Source: RUG14199 sp964629225 (GTDB lineage Bacteria > Bacillota > Clostridia > Oscillospirales > CAG-272). From it: a stretch of DNA of 64,000 nucleotides. A program made the translations under genes and the position numbers. Shown here one piece after another: positions 41,199 through 49,390 of this stretch (position 1 is its first letter; each line of letters starts with the position of its first letter). The DNA is taken from positions 18,207 through 82,206 of the forward strand of contig CAZVQC010000007.1 in assembly GCA_964629225.1 (NCBI GenBank), written 5' to 3'. The notes under the pieces are model-generated. The model had not been told where the DNA came from, made no database searches, and worked only from the letters and a program-made list of their open reading frames with translations.

Positions 41199-41454
41199 TA
41201 TCCGCTGTGCCGTGTGATACGAGAAGTAAAAACCCTGCTTTCGCAAGGCGGGATCCTCACCGTTGCTTTGTGCTACCAACATCCGAGGAGGCGCGTCACG
41301 CAGAGGCGCCGTCGGGAGGTCTGCATACCCGCTTTCGGAATTCGGAGCCCTTTTATCAATTGTGGGTCTTAGGTCTCGCATTATCACGAACACAGCAGAT
41401 ATCACTGTTATAATATGCTGTTTTTTTGAGGGGATACCTCATTTTCGAAAATAA
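41199..41454 (-). other. Candidate structured non-coding RNA block
   Basis: No credible gene. On the minus strand the segment 41377 to about 41218 can fold on itself. GAGA-CC-TAAGA-CCC pairs with GGG-TTTTTA-CT-TCTC as a closing helix. Inside it GCGGG/CCCGC encloses hairpins with stems CCGA..GGCGC/GCGCC..TCGG and GTTG/CAAC, and a GAAA-capped hairpin (CCTTGC/GCAGG) follows. A strong terminator lies just beyond. No good promoter was found, and the fold matches no family I know. On the plus strand TGTTATAAT at 41406-41414 resembles an extended -10 element. Confidence 0.35.
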
Positions 41455-41760
41455 TTATTTTCCTTCGTCGTAATCCACGTCGTTGAAGCTGTCGTCGAAG
41501 ATGTCTGCGATGCGGTCGAATTCCTCATCGTCCTCGATAGTGGAAAGGAAGACGTCGCCGTTTTCGTCGACTTCACGGCGGAGAATGACATATTCTCCGT
41601 TCTGCTTTGATTCATCGGCGGGAATGAGGGCGTTGTAAGTGACGCCGTTCTCCATGTACTTGCCGATGAGCTCGTAATCTTCGTCTACTCCGTCCTCGTC
41701 TGTGAGTGTGTAGATCTCGGTGTCAAAATACTCTTCGTCATTGAATCTTTCGTCTGCCAT
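41455..41760 (-). CDS. DUF1292 family protein (YrzB-like)
   Basis: 101 aa, very acidic. The DUF1292 core is visible as IYTLTDEDG, DYELIGKYMENGVTYNAL and EYVILRREVDENGD. Small conserved Firmicutes protein, usually near ruvX/alaS genes, of unknown function. CGGAG precedes the ATG. Here it stands alone behind a long leader. Confidence 0.87.
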   Translation of the reverse strand: MADERFNDEEYFDTEIYTLTDEDGVDEDYELIGKYMENGVTYNALIPADESKQNGEYVILRREVDENGDVFLSTIEDDEEFDRIADIFDDSFNDVDYDEGK

Positions 41761-42074
41761 GTTATGTTTCTCCGTTTCTTTTTTACAGCGGTATCCGAAG
41801 GGCGGAAGTTCTCGCCTCTTGACAGTCCCTTGAAAACTATTTTAAAGTCTTTGGAAACCGCCGGTTTGAATTGATTTTTACCGTTTTTTGGGGCTTTGCG
41901 CTTTTTGATGCTTCTTTGGATTGCAAAGCCTTTGCTCCTCTTCAAAACTGTCACTTTTGGGATTCGGAACAGCTTCTGCGGAGCGATCGGCTCAGTGTCC
42001 CAACGCACCCTCTTCGATACTATTCTATACTATGTTGGGGTGCCTTGTCAAGGGGGTCAGCCGATTACGTTCTG
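41761..42074 (-). other. 250-nt leader of the DUF1292 gene
   Basis: Bases between the promoter at 42022-42051 and the DUF1292 ATG. An open frame of 107 codons crosses it (41685-42008) but overlaps the DUF1292 start, is extremely Lys/Arg-rich and resembles nothing known, so I do not call it. No riboswitch consensus was recognised. Confidence 0.4.
42022..42051 (-). promoter_or_regulatory. Promoter of the DUF1292 gene
   Basis: Minus strand TTGACA (42046-42051), 18-bp spacer, TAGAAT (42022-42027), with TATAGA two bases earlier as an alternative -10. Confidence 0.75.
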
Positions 42075-43250
42075 TTACTTTTTGATCCTTGCAAGGGAGG
42101 ATATCCCACGTGTCAACTCTTTTATGAAGGCATCCACTTCGCTCTCGGTGTTCAGGTGGGAAAAAGAGAGCCTCAGGGTTGAGTCCGTGTCGGTCTCGCT
42201 GAGACCGAAGGACAGAAGTGCGGGACTTAAGTTTCTCGACCGTGCCGAGCAGGCGGAGCTCTTGGAAACGCAGATGCCTGCGGCGGAAAGGAAATTCAGC
42301 ATAGTCTCGCTTTTGATGCCGGCAATCGTCATGCTGAGAATGGAGGGGATCCTCTTTTCGGGGAGATTGAGCCTCACTCCGGCGGTCTCATTGAGGCGTT
42401 TCTCGGCGTATCTTGATATCTCACCGATCCTTTTTTCACGGTCATCAAATTCTCTCATCCCTTCCTCTGCCGCCGCGCCGAAAGCGGCGATGGCTGGAAC
42501 GGATTCCGTTCCTCCGTGGAGACCATCCCCCTGACCGCCTCCGAAGATGACGGGGGAGATATTACGCGCTTTAATGACGCTTTCAGACAGGAAGAGAGCC
42601 GCCGAGCCCTTCAGTGAAAATATCTTGTGAGCGCTGACCGAGATCATGTCCGCGCCGATAAGCGACGGTGCGATCGGGATCTTCATGTAAGCTTGGACAC
42701 AGTCGGAATGAATAACTGCCGCAGGGGATGCGGCTTTTATAATGTCGGACGCCCCTTTAACATCGTAGACGGCTCCCGTCTCGTTGTTGACGAGCATCAC
42801 GGAGGCTACTATAACGTCCTTTGTGACGTTTTTCTTCAGCCATTCAAGATCGAGCTTTCCGCCGACTGTGGGAATCCTCAGAACATTGAAGCCGTTTTTT
42901 TCAAGATTCTCCGCAGTTGACTCCACCGAAGCATGCTCACCGGAGGTGATAGCGACAGTTCCGCGCCGTCCGTTTTTTTCGGGTCTTGCTTTGGCATTTA
43001 TGACGCCGTTAATTGCCAGATTGTTCGCTTCTGTGCCGCTTGAAAGGAAGATGAGTCGTCCCATTCCCGGTCGCCTTATCCCCATTGACGAGGCGACACT
43101 TCGGGAGCATTTCTCAAGAAGCCGTCTTGCCTCTCCTCCCGCGGCATGAGCGGATGAGGGATTTCCCCACACCGTTCTCATGGCGTTTTCCGCAGCAGCT
43201 ATTGCCGCATCGCAGGGCTTGGTTGTGGCACTGTTGTCAAAATAGATCAT
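42075..43250 (-). CDS. Cysteine desulfurase (NifS/IscS-like)
   Basis: 391 aa. Starts MIYFDNSATTKP; other landmarks are FLSSGTEANNLAI, SGEHASVEST, VNNETGAVYD, HSDCVQAY, the PLP-lysine motif SVSAHKIFSLKG, and the persulfide cysteine in KSSACSARSRN. Releases sulfur from cysteine as an enzyme persulfide for Fe-S cluster or tRNA thiolation. It follows a tRNA dihydrouridine synthase and a lipoprotein gene in one leftward operon, which hints at tRNA modification, but no mnmA/iscU partner is adjacent. Confidence 0.93.
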   Translation of the reverse strand: MIYFDNSATTKPCDAAIAAAENAMRTVWGNPSSAHAAGGEARRLLEKCSRSVASSMGIRRPGMGRLIFLSSGTEANNLAINGVINAKARPEKNGRRGTVAITSGEHASVESTAENLEKNGFNVLRIPTVGGKLDLEWLKKNVTKDVIVASVMLVNNETGAVYDVKGASDIIKAASPAAVIHSDCVQAYMKIPIAPSLIGADMISVSAHKIFSLKGSAALFLSESVIKARNISPVIFGGGQGDGLHGGTESVPAIAAFGAAAEEGMREFDDREKRIGEISRYAEKRLNETAGVRLNLPEKRIPSILSMTIAGIKSETMLNFLSAAGICVSKSSACSARSRNLSPALLSFGLSETDTDSTLRLSFSHLNTESEVDAFIKELTRGISSLARIKK

Positions 43251-43256
43251 GGTATG

Positions 43257-43805
43257 TCAGTTGAATTTGAAGTTGTCAAGCATCTTTTGGACATCATCAA
43301 GGTGAGAGTCAAAGATGTCCGGCACCGACGTGTAGGTGAATATTATTATCTGAGGGGCGCTGAAGGACTCTTTTTTTACCGTGACGACTTGCATGAATTT
43401 GTAGGTCACCTCTCCCAGCTTCCCGGTATAGACGTATTTTTTTGCCCCGGACGAGTCAAGAGCCGTCTCCTCTGTGGATATCAGTTCAAACTCGGAATAG
43501 GTGCTGTTGAAGTCCTCAAGAAATCCGTCCCACCAACTGTCTGCCGTAAAGTCGGTATTCTTGGCGGAGAAGGACATAACGCTGACATTTGAGGCGTCGC
43601 TTGAAGAGTAGTAGGCAGTGGTGGCACCCGATGCCACGTCGCACTTCCAGCTTGACGGAACGTAGAACGAGTAACCTATGTTCTCGGCGGATGCTTTGAC
43701 CATTCCGTCGGGAGCGGAGGTGTCTTTCTCACCGCAGGACGTCGCAAGCAGAGCGACCGTTGCCACTGTGATGATCGCAAGAAGAGTCGATATTACTTTT
43801 TTCAT
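43257..43805 (-). CDS. Putative lipoprotein, PsbP/LpqN-like fold
   Basis: 182 aa with lipobox LATSC (Cys 24) after a Lys-rich start and hydrophobic core. The mature part, beginning with NIGYSFYVPSSWKCD and containing WWDGFLEDF and KKYVYTGKLGEVTYKF, resembles PsbP/Mog1-like domains of small Gram-positive lipoproteins. AAGGAG precedes the ATG, and the start overlaps the dus stop (ATGA). Function unknown. Confidence 0.75.
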   Translation of the reverse strand: MKKVISTLLAIITVATVALLATSCGEKDTSAPDGMVKASAENIGYSFYVPSSWKCDVASGATTAYYSSSDASNVSVMSFSAKNTDFTADSWWDGFLEDFNSTYSEFELISTEETALDSSGAKKYVYTGKLGEVTYKFMQVVTVKKESFSAPQIIIFTYTSVPDIFDSHLDDVQKMLDNFKFN

Positions 43806-44812
43806 GATGTTGTCTCCTTAATGGCGGGGTGACGAAGCATCTCCCGCAATATTTTTTCCGCCTCCGAATAGGTGGTGGCGTGATTCATTCTGTCTCTTGT
43901 AACTGCGCTCTGGCGCATTCCTTTGATAAAATGGGCAGCCCGTCCTCTGGACTCCCGTATTCCACGCTCTTCTCCCTTCTCAGCGATGATGTCTTTGATA
44001 AGTGAAAGTGCCGTGTCTATTCTTTCTTCGTCCGATGGTGGAGTGAACGGTTCTTTGGACATAGCACACCGGATCTTTTTGAAGATCCATGGGTCACCCA
44101 GTGCCGCCCTGCCGATCATGACTCCGTCACAGCCCGTCGTATCACGCATTTTAAGGGCTGTTTCGGGGGAGTTCACGTCACCGTTGCCTATTACCGCCAC
44201 TCCACTCGGAACTGCGTCTTTTACCCGCTTTATCACGCTGATATCGGCACCCGGACCGTACATTTGCTCCCGTGTGCGGCAGTGGACCGCAATAGCACTC
44301 GCTCCCGCATCACAAAGAGCCTTTGCAAACTCCGGTGCATTGATGCTGTCGCTGTTCCACCCGGCACGGATTTTCACCGTCAGTGGCAGTCCGTATCCTT
44401 CAAGGGCACGTGACGTGGCTCTTACTATTTCGGCGGCAAGACGGACATCTTTCATCAAAGCGGAGCCGTCGCCGCAGGAAACTATCTTTTTTACCGGACA
44501 CCCCATGTTGATGTCTACGGCCACCGGCGAGCGGTGGAATGAGGCCCCGTTAAAGGAGGCTTCTGCGACCATGACGGCGCATTCCGCCATCTCTTTCGGA
44601 TCATGTCCGAAAAGCTGGATAGATACCGGTCCCTCTCCTTCTGTTATCCTTGCAAGCTCACCGGTCTTTGCATCCCCGTAGCACATTGCCTTTGCCGAGA
44701 TCATCTCGCTGACGGAAAAGGTGCAACCGAGGCTTTGGCACAACCGCCTCATGGGGCTGTCCGTGTAGCCCGCCATGGGGGCGAGCACCGTAAAAAACGG
44801 AATTTGTGACAC
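43802..44812 (-). CDS. dusB: tRNA-dihydrouridine synthase (DusB-type)
   Basis: 336 aa from GTG 44812, which has AGGAGGGG 6 nt upstream and lies just after the mapped promoter; the in-frame ATG at 44863 would precede transcription. FMN-barrel motifs are LAPMAGYTDSPMRRL, DINMGCPVKKIV with the catalytic Cys, VKIRAGW, AIAVHCRTREQMY, IGNGDVNS and GVMIGRAALGDPW. Reduces uridine in tRNA D-loops with NADPH. Confidence 0.93.
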   Translation of the reverse strand: MSQIPFFTVLAPMAGYTDSPMRRLCQSLGCTFSVSEMISAKAMCYGDAKTGELARITEGEGPVSIQLFGHDPKEMAECAVMVAEASFNGASFHRSPVAVDINMGCPVKKIVSCGDGSALMKDVRLAAEIVRATSRALEGYGLPLTVKIRAGWNSDSINAPEFAKALCDAGASAIAVHCRTREQMYGPGADISVIKRVKDAVPSGVAVIGNGDVNSPETALKMRDTTGCDGVMIGRAALGDPWIFKKIRCAMSKEPFTPPSDEERIDTALSLIKDIIAEKGEERGIRESRGRAAHFIKGMRQSAVTRDRMNHATTYSEAEKILREMLRHPAIKETTS

Positions 44813-44851
44813 GTTGATCCCCTCCTGACCGACTGCTCTGCCGTCGGTAAT

Positions 44852-44880
44852 AGGATACCACATTCCGAGCAGCTTTTCAA
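44852..44880 (-). promoter_or_regulatory. Promoter of the dus-lipoprotein-desulfurase operon
   Basis: Minus strand TTGAAA (44875-44880), 17-bp spacer, TATCCT (44852-44857). Confidence 0.7.
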
Positions 44881-44892
44881 GTACTAAGAAAT

Positions 44893-44918
44893 AAAAAGCG
44901 GAGTTGCCTCCGCTTTTT
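44893..44918. terminator. Terminator of the ABC exporter operon
   Basis: A perfect 11-bp stem (44893-44903 with 44908-44918, loop TTGC) just past the second exporter gene, with T-rich flank on the minus strand. Confidence 0.88.
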
Positions 44919-44925
44919 GGAAATG

Positions 44926-46872
44926 TTATTCAAGTTCAAAAGCACCTGTGTAGAGCTGGTAATACTTGCCTTTTTGGTCGATGAGTTGTTCGTGACTACC
45001 TCGTTCGATGATCCGCCCGTCCTCAAGAACCATGATAACGTTGGAATTACGGACTGTTGAGAGCCTGTGGGCGATGACGAATACCGTTCTGCCTTTCATG
45101 AGGCTGTCCATGCCCTTTTGAACGAGGGCTTCAGTCCTCGTGTCGATAGAAGAGGTGGCCTCGTCAAGTATCATTACCGGGGGATCCGCCACTGCCGCCC
45201 TTGCGATGGAAAGAAGCTGGCGTTGACCTTGAGAAAGGTTGGCGCCGTTTCCGGAAAGGGGAGTGTCGTATCCCTGGGGAAGTCTCTCGATGAAGTCGTG
45301 GGCGTTGGCAAGCTTTGCCGCTGCAATGCATTCCTCGTCCGTTGCATCGAGTCTTCCGTAGCGGATGTTGTCCATCACCGTTCCGGCAAACAGGTTCGTG
45401 TCCTGAAGGACGATGCCCATGGAACGGCGCAGGTCGGCTTTTTTGATCTTGTTGATATTGATGCCGTCATAACGGATCTTGCCGTCTGCGATATCGTAGA
45501 AGCGGTTGATAAGGTTGGTGATTGTGGTCTTTCCCGCACCGGTCGCACCCACGAATGCCACCTTTTGTCCCGGCTCTGCGAAAAGTGAGATGTTGTGGAG
45601 CACCGTCTTTTCGGGAACGTAGCCGAAGTCCACGTCGAACATTCTGACGTCGCCTCGAAGAGGTGTGTAGGTGACGGTCCCGTCCTCGTGGGGATGCTTC
45701 CATGCCCACGTTCCGGTGCGCTTGTCTGTCTCTGTTATGACGCCGTCCTTTTCAACGGAGTTGACGAGGGTAACGTATCCGTTGTCCTCTTCCGGTTTTT
45801 CATCCATCAGTCCGAAGACTCTCTTAGCGCCCGCCATAGCCATTACTATGGAGTTGAGCTGTTGAGATACTTGGGAGATGTTGGAGGAGAACTGGCGGGT
45901 CATATTGAGGAACGGCACTGCCGCCGCAATGGATAGCACGCCGACTCCCGACAGAGAGACGTTGGGCGCTTTGAGAACTATCAGAAGCCCTCCGAGCAGA
46001 GCGATGACGGCATAGAGGACGTTACCGATGTTGCCGAGTATCGGCATCAGGATGTTGGCAAAGCGGTTAGCGGCTTCCGAGTCTCTGTAGAGCTGCTCAT
46101 TCAGCTTGTCAAAGTCACGCTTTCCCGCTTCCTCATGGCAGAACACCTTGACGACTTTTTGCCCGTTCATCATTTCCTCAACGAAGCCCTCCGTCTTGGC
46201 GAGAGCCTGTTGCTGTTTTACGAAGTATTTTGCGCTGTTTCCGCCGATCTTTGCGGTGACTGCGAACATGGCGATGATACCGAGAATGACGGCGAGGGTC
46301 AGCCAAAAGCTGAAAGAGAGCATTATGATGAACACCACCGTGATAGTCAGCGCCGATGAAAGAAGGTTCGGCAGGCTCTGGCTGATCAGCTGGCGAAGAG
46401 TGTCAACGTCGTTAGTGTAATAGCTCATGATGTCGCCGTGGGAATTGGTGTCGAAATATTTTATCGGAAGGTCCTGCATTCCCTCGAACATTCTGATCCT
46501 AAGCTTGCTTAAGAAGCCTTGAGTTACCGTCGCCATAATGCGGTTGTAGACGAAGATGGATGTGAGGCTGATAAGATACATTCCCACAAGGCAGAGAACG
46601 GTGACAGTTATCTGCTTCCACACCCCGTCGATACCGACCTTGAGTCCCTCTTCGATCAGAGAGATTATCCTGTTGTTGAACAGTGCCGGGAGAGCCGACG
46701 ATATTGCAGTTATGATGATCCCTATGATGACCACTACGGTCTTACCCGGATAGAATTCGAAGAGCAGCTTGAGCACTCTGCCAAGGGTCTTTTTATCCTC
46801 GGCTCCGAGTTTTGTCTTGCCCATGTTGGGAGATTTTCCCATGGGGCCTTTTACCGGCTTGTTACTCATCAT
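44926..46872 (-). CDS. ABC exporter half-transporter, catalytic partner
   Basis: 648 aa from ATG 46872 (AGGAGG 5 nt upstream). An N-terminal charged region of about 40 residues precedes a six-TM exporter domain, with the ATPase domain near 390-640. All ATP-site motifs are canonical: GATGAGKTTI, VLQDTNLF, LSQGQRQLL, MILDEATSSID and AHRLSTV. It overlaps the first exporter gene by 11 bp. With the degenerate partner it should form a heterodimeric multidrug-type exporter like BmrCD/LmrCD/TM287-288. Substrate unknown. Confidence 0.93.
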   Translation of the reverse strand: MMSNKPVKGPMGKSPNMGKTKLGAEDKKTLGRVLKLLFEFYPGKTVVVIIGIIITAISSALPALFNNRIISLIEEGLKVGIDGVWKQITVTVLCLVGMYLISLTSIFVYNRIMATVTQGFLSKLRIRMFEGMQDLPIKYFDTNSHGDIMSYYTNDVDTLRQLISQSLPNLLSSALTITVVFIIMLSFSFWLTLAVILGIIAMFAVTAKIGGNSAKYFVKQQQALAKTEGFVEEMMNGQKVVKVFCHEEAGKRDFDKLNEQLYRDSEAANRFANILMPILGNIGNVLYAVIALLGGLLIVLKAPNVSLSGVGVLSIAAAVPFLNMTRQFSSNISQVSQQLNSIVMAMAGAKRVFGLMDEKPEEDNGYVTLVNSVEKDGVITETDKRTGTWAWKHPHEDGTVTYTPLRGDVRMFDVDFGYVPEKTVLHNISLFAEPGQKVAFVGATGAGKTTITNLINRFYDIADGKIRYDGININKIKKADLRRSMGIVLQDTNLFAGTVMDNIRYGRLDATDEECIAAAKLANAHDFIERLPQGYDTPLSGNGANLSQGQRQLLSIARAAVADPPVMILDEATSSIDTRTEALVQKGMDSLMKGRTVFVIAHRLSTVRNSNVIMVLEDGRIIERGSHEQLIDQKGKYYQLYTGAFELE

Positions 46873-48604
46873 CGGCACCTCCTTTGTTCTGGGATTCGTA
46901 GATCTCACGGTAGATGGGATTTCCATCGATCAGTTCGCTGTGAGTTCCCACCGCGTTGATCTTACCGTTTTCAAGGACGATGATCTTGTCCGCATCTTGG
47001 ACAGAGGATATCCTCTGGGCGATAATGAGCTTCGTAACCTCGGGTATCTCGTTTCTCATGGCGTTTCGGATAATGGCGTCCGTCCTTGTGTCAACGGCAC
47101 TGGTGGAGTCATCCATGATGAGGATCTTCGGCTTTTTGAGGAGCGCTCTTGCGATGCAGAGGCGCTGCTTCTGTCCGCCCGAGACGTTGGCGCCGCCCTG
47201 CTCGATGTAAGTGTCGTAGCCGTCGGGGAATCTTTCAATGAACTCGTCGGCGCAGGCCAGCCTGCAGACACGCTTCATCTCCTCGTCCGTAGCATCCGCG
47301 TTGCCCCAGCGCAGGTTGTCCTTGATGGTTCCCGAAAAGAGGATGTTCTTTTGAAGCACCACTGCCACATTGTCCCTCAAGACCTCCACGTCGTAGTCTC
47401 TCACGTCGTGTCCGCCGACCTTGACCGATCCCTCGGTCACGTCGTAGATCCTGGATATGAGCTGAATAAGAGAGGACTTTCCGCATCCGGTACCGCCGAT
47501 GATGCCGACGGTCTCCCCGGAGCGGATGTGAAGATCGATGTTTGAGAGAGCGTAGCTCTTTGCTTTTTTGGAATATTTGAAGTTAACTCGGTCAAAATCG
47601 ATGCTTCCGTCGGGAACTTCCCTTATCGCACCGTCGGGGGATACGATGGTGGGCTCCTCGTCGAGCACCTCGCAGATCCTTCGTGCGGATTCTGCGGACA
47701 TGGTGATCATGACAAAGATCATGGACAGCATCATAAGGCTCATGAGGATCTGGAATCCGTAGGTGATCAGTGCGGAATACTGTCCCACGTTGAAATCGAG
47801 CCCGTTGGACGTTATGATGACGTAGGAGCCGACGGAAGATACGAACACCATGATGGAGTAGACGCAGAATTGCATGATGGGAGAGTTGAGTGCCAGTATC
47901 TTTTCGGCCTTCGTGAAGTCCTGTCTCACGTCGTCGGAGGCTGCGGCGAATTTCTTCTTTTCGAAATCTTCACGGACGAAGGACTTGACGACTCTCATTC
48001 CCTTGACGTTTTCTTGCACCGAGTTGTTGAGAGCATCGTATTTGTTGAACACTCGCCTGAAAAGAGGCATGCATTTTCTCGATATCGTGAAAAGGGAGAC
48101 GCCCAGTATAGGAGCGACAACGACGAAGATAAACGCCATCTTTCCGCCCATGGTAAATGCCATCACCAGTGCGAAGATCATCATGAGAGGTGAGCGGACA
48201 GCTGTCCTTATTATCATCATGAATGACATCTGGACGTTGGTCACATCCGTCGTCAGCCTCGTAACAAGGCTGGATGTGGAGAATCTGTCGATGTTTTCAA
48301 ACGAGTAGTCCTGCACCCGATAGAAGAGCCTCTGCCTGAGATTTTTTGCAAATCCACAGGAGGCCTTTGCACAGGTCGCGCCTGCCGCCGCACCGAAACC
48401 GAGGGCTACGAAAGCAAGAATTACCAGAATTATCCCGTCTGTCAGCAGTTCCTTCAGTGAACAGCCCGCCTTGATGGAATTCACAAGATTTGCAGTTATG
48501 AAGGGAATGATGCATTCCACCGCGACCTCGAACATAATGAGTATCGGGGTCAGGACAGTCGGTACTTTGTATTCACCGATGCATTCCTTGAATTTTTTTA
48601 TCAT
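46862..48604 (-). CDS. ABC exporter half-transporter, degenerate ATP site
   Basis: 580 aa; six-TM domain then ATPase. Walker A is GGTGCGKSSL and the signature VSGGQKQRL is intact. Walker B reads LIMDDSTSAVD, with Asp where the catalytic Glu should be, and the switch His is replaced by Gln (AQRISSV). These two changes define the degenerate site of heterodimeric exporters, so one ATP site would hydrolyse slowly. It overlaps the MarR gene by 4 bp. Confidence 0.93.
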   Translation of the reverse strand: MIKKFKECIGEYKVPTVLTPILIMFEVAVECIIPFITANLVNSIKAGCSLKELLTDGIILVILAFVALGFGAAAGATCAKASCGFAKNLRQRLFYRVQDYSFENIDRFSTSSLVTRLTTDVTNVQMSFMMIIRTAVRSPLMMIFALVMAFTMGGKMAFIFVVVAPILGVSLFTISRKCMPLFRRVFNKYDALNNSVQENVKGMRVVKSFVREDFEKKKFAAASDDVRQDFTKAEKILALNSPIMQFCVYSIMVFVSSVGSYVIITSNGLDFNVGQYSALITYGFQILMSLMMLSMIFVMITMSAESARRICEVLDEEPTIVSPDGAIREVPDGSIDFDRVNFKYSKKAKSYALSNIDLHIRSGETVGIIGGTGCGKSSLIQLISRIYDVTEGSVKVGGHDVRDYDVEVLRDNVAVVLQKNILFSGTIKDNLRWGNADATDEEMKRVCRLACADEFIERFPDGYDTYIEQGGANVSGGQKQRLCIARALLKKPKILIMDDSTSAVDTRTDAIIRNAMRNEIPEVTKLIIAQRISSVQDADKIIVLENGKINAVGTHSELIDGNPIYREIYESQNKGGADDE

Positions 48605-49110
48605 TGGTTACCACCTTCCTTCGTTTTTTCGTTTCCTTCGAGATTGTGTTTTATCTTGTCAAGGACAGTGTAGAAGCTCTCAAGTTCTTCTTTTGCAACG
48701 CCGTCTGACATTCGCCTTTCAAGACTTTCTCTGTCGTCGTCTATCATGACGGCAAGCTTCAGTGCCTCCGGAGTGAGAACTATCTTTTTCAGTCTTGCAT
48801 CATAGGGGACGCTGACGCGCTCTATCAGGTTCTTCTCCTCCATCAATCCCATGACAGACGATGCAGTGGAGCGGCGGTAGGAGAACATCTCCTCGATGTC
48901 CTTTTGGAAGATGTCCCGATCCCGGTTGTGGTAGAGAAATCCGATGATGTAGCCATGCATATTGGTCACCTTGTCGACGGTCTTCTTGATTCCGGATGCC
49001 TCCACATTGCGGCGTAAGAGGTTGGAGATGCACATGATCTCCTTTGAGAGGATCCTAATTTCGTTTTTCGGCTCAGCCGGTCTTTTTTTCATTTCATCGG
49101 CCGGTATCAT
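48601..49110 (-). CDS. MarR-family transcriptional regulator
   Basis: 169 aa. The winged helix-turn-helix is visible as HGYIIGFLYHNRDRDIFQKD, IEEMFSYRRSTASSVMGLM and EEKNLIERVSVPYDARLKKI, followed by a dimerisation helix. First gene of the operon with two exporter subunits, the standard arrangement for MarR control of drug efflux. GGAGGG lies upstream. It probably represses its own promoter at 49219-49247 and is released by an effector. Confidence 0.92.
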   Translation of the reverse strand: MIPADEMKKRPAEPKNEIRILSKEIMCISNLLRRNVEASGIKKTVDKVTNMHGYIIGFLYHNRDRDIFQKDIEEMFSYRRSTASSVMGLMEEKNLIERVSVPYDARLKKIVLTPEALKLAVMIDDDRESLERRMSDGVAKEELESFYTVLDKIKHNLEGNEKTKEGGNQ

Positions 49111-49218
49111 AGCGATCCCTCCTTTTTAAGTACCCGACAGTTTTCTTGAGGCTCCGATCCTTTCGCCTGCAAAGACCTTTTCGGGATCTGTTCGAAGTCT
49201 AACTGTTCGGTGTCTAAC

Positions 49219-49247
49219 ATTATGACATGAAAACAAAAAAATGTCAA
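49219..49247 (-). promoter_or_regulatory. Promoter and probable MarR operator
   Basis: Minus strand TTGACA (49242-49247), 17-bp spacer, CATAAT (49219-49224). The inverted pair TGACAT (49223-49228) and ATGTCA (49241-49246) overlaps both promoter elements, a suitable autorepression site. Confidence 0.75.
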
Positions 49248-49338
49248 TGTATCAATTGCACAAATGTGAGATCCGGAACGGAGTATTTTTTTCTTATTAT
49301 CCGATGTTTTTTCGTTTTAATTATCAAAAACAAGGGAT

Positions 49339-49367
49339 CCCGCCGAAGAAACGTTCCTCGGCGGGAA
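49339..49367 (-). terminator. Terminator of the dockerin-protein gene
   Basis: A stem TCCCGCCGA/TCGGCGGGA (9 bp) lies about 25 bases past the stop, followed on the minus strand by a T-rich run. The rest of 49111-49338 holds the MarR promoter and no gene. Confidence 0.75.
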
Positions 49368-49390
49368 AGAGGTATTATTATCGGTCGGAC

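Noticed and set aside
41161..41377. 6S RNA
   Set aside because: The size and closing helix are suggestive, but the interior looks multibranched rather than one long stem with a central bubble, and no promoter is clear.
41022..41405. Leftward 127-codon ORF over the aminotransferase end and the structured block
   Set aside because: It is antisense to a solid gene and crosses a terminator; there is no family-like content.
41685..42008. 107-codon basic ORF upstream of DUF1292
   Set aside because: It overlaps the DUF1292 start, has no Shine-Dalgarno, and its residues look like translated non-coding sequence.
46769..47545. Rightward 258-codon ORF antisense to the exporter genes
   Set aside because: A shadow of two well-supported genes with all ABC motifs on the other strand.
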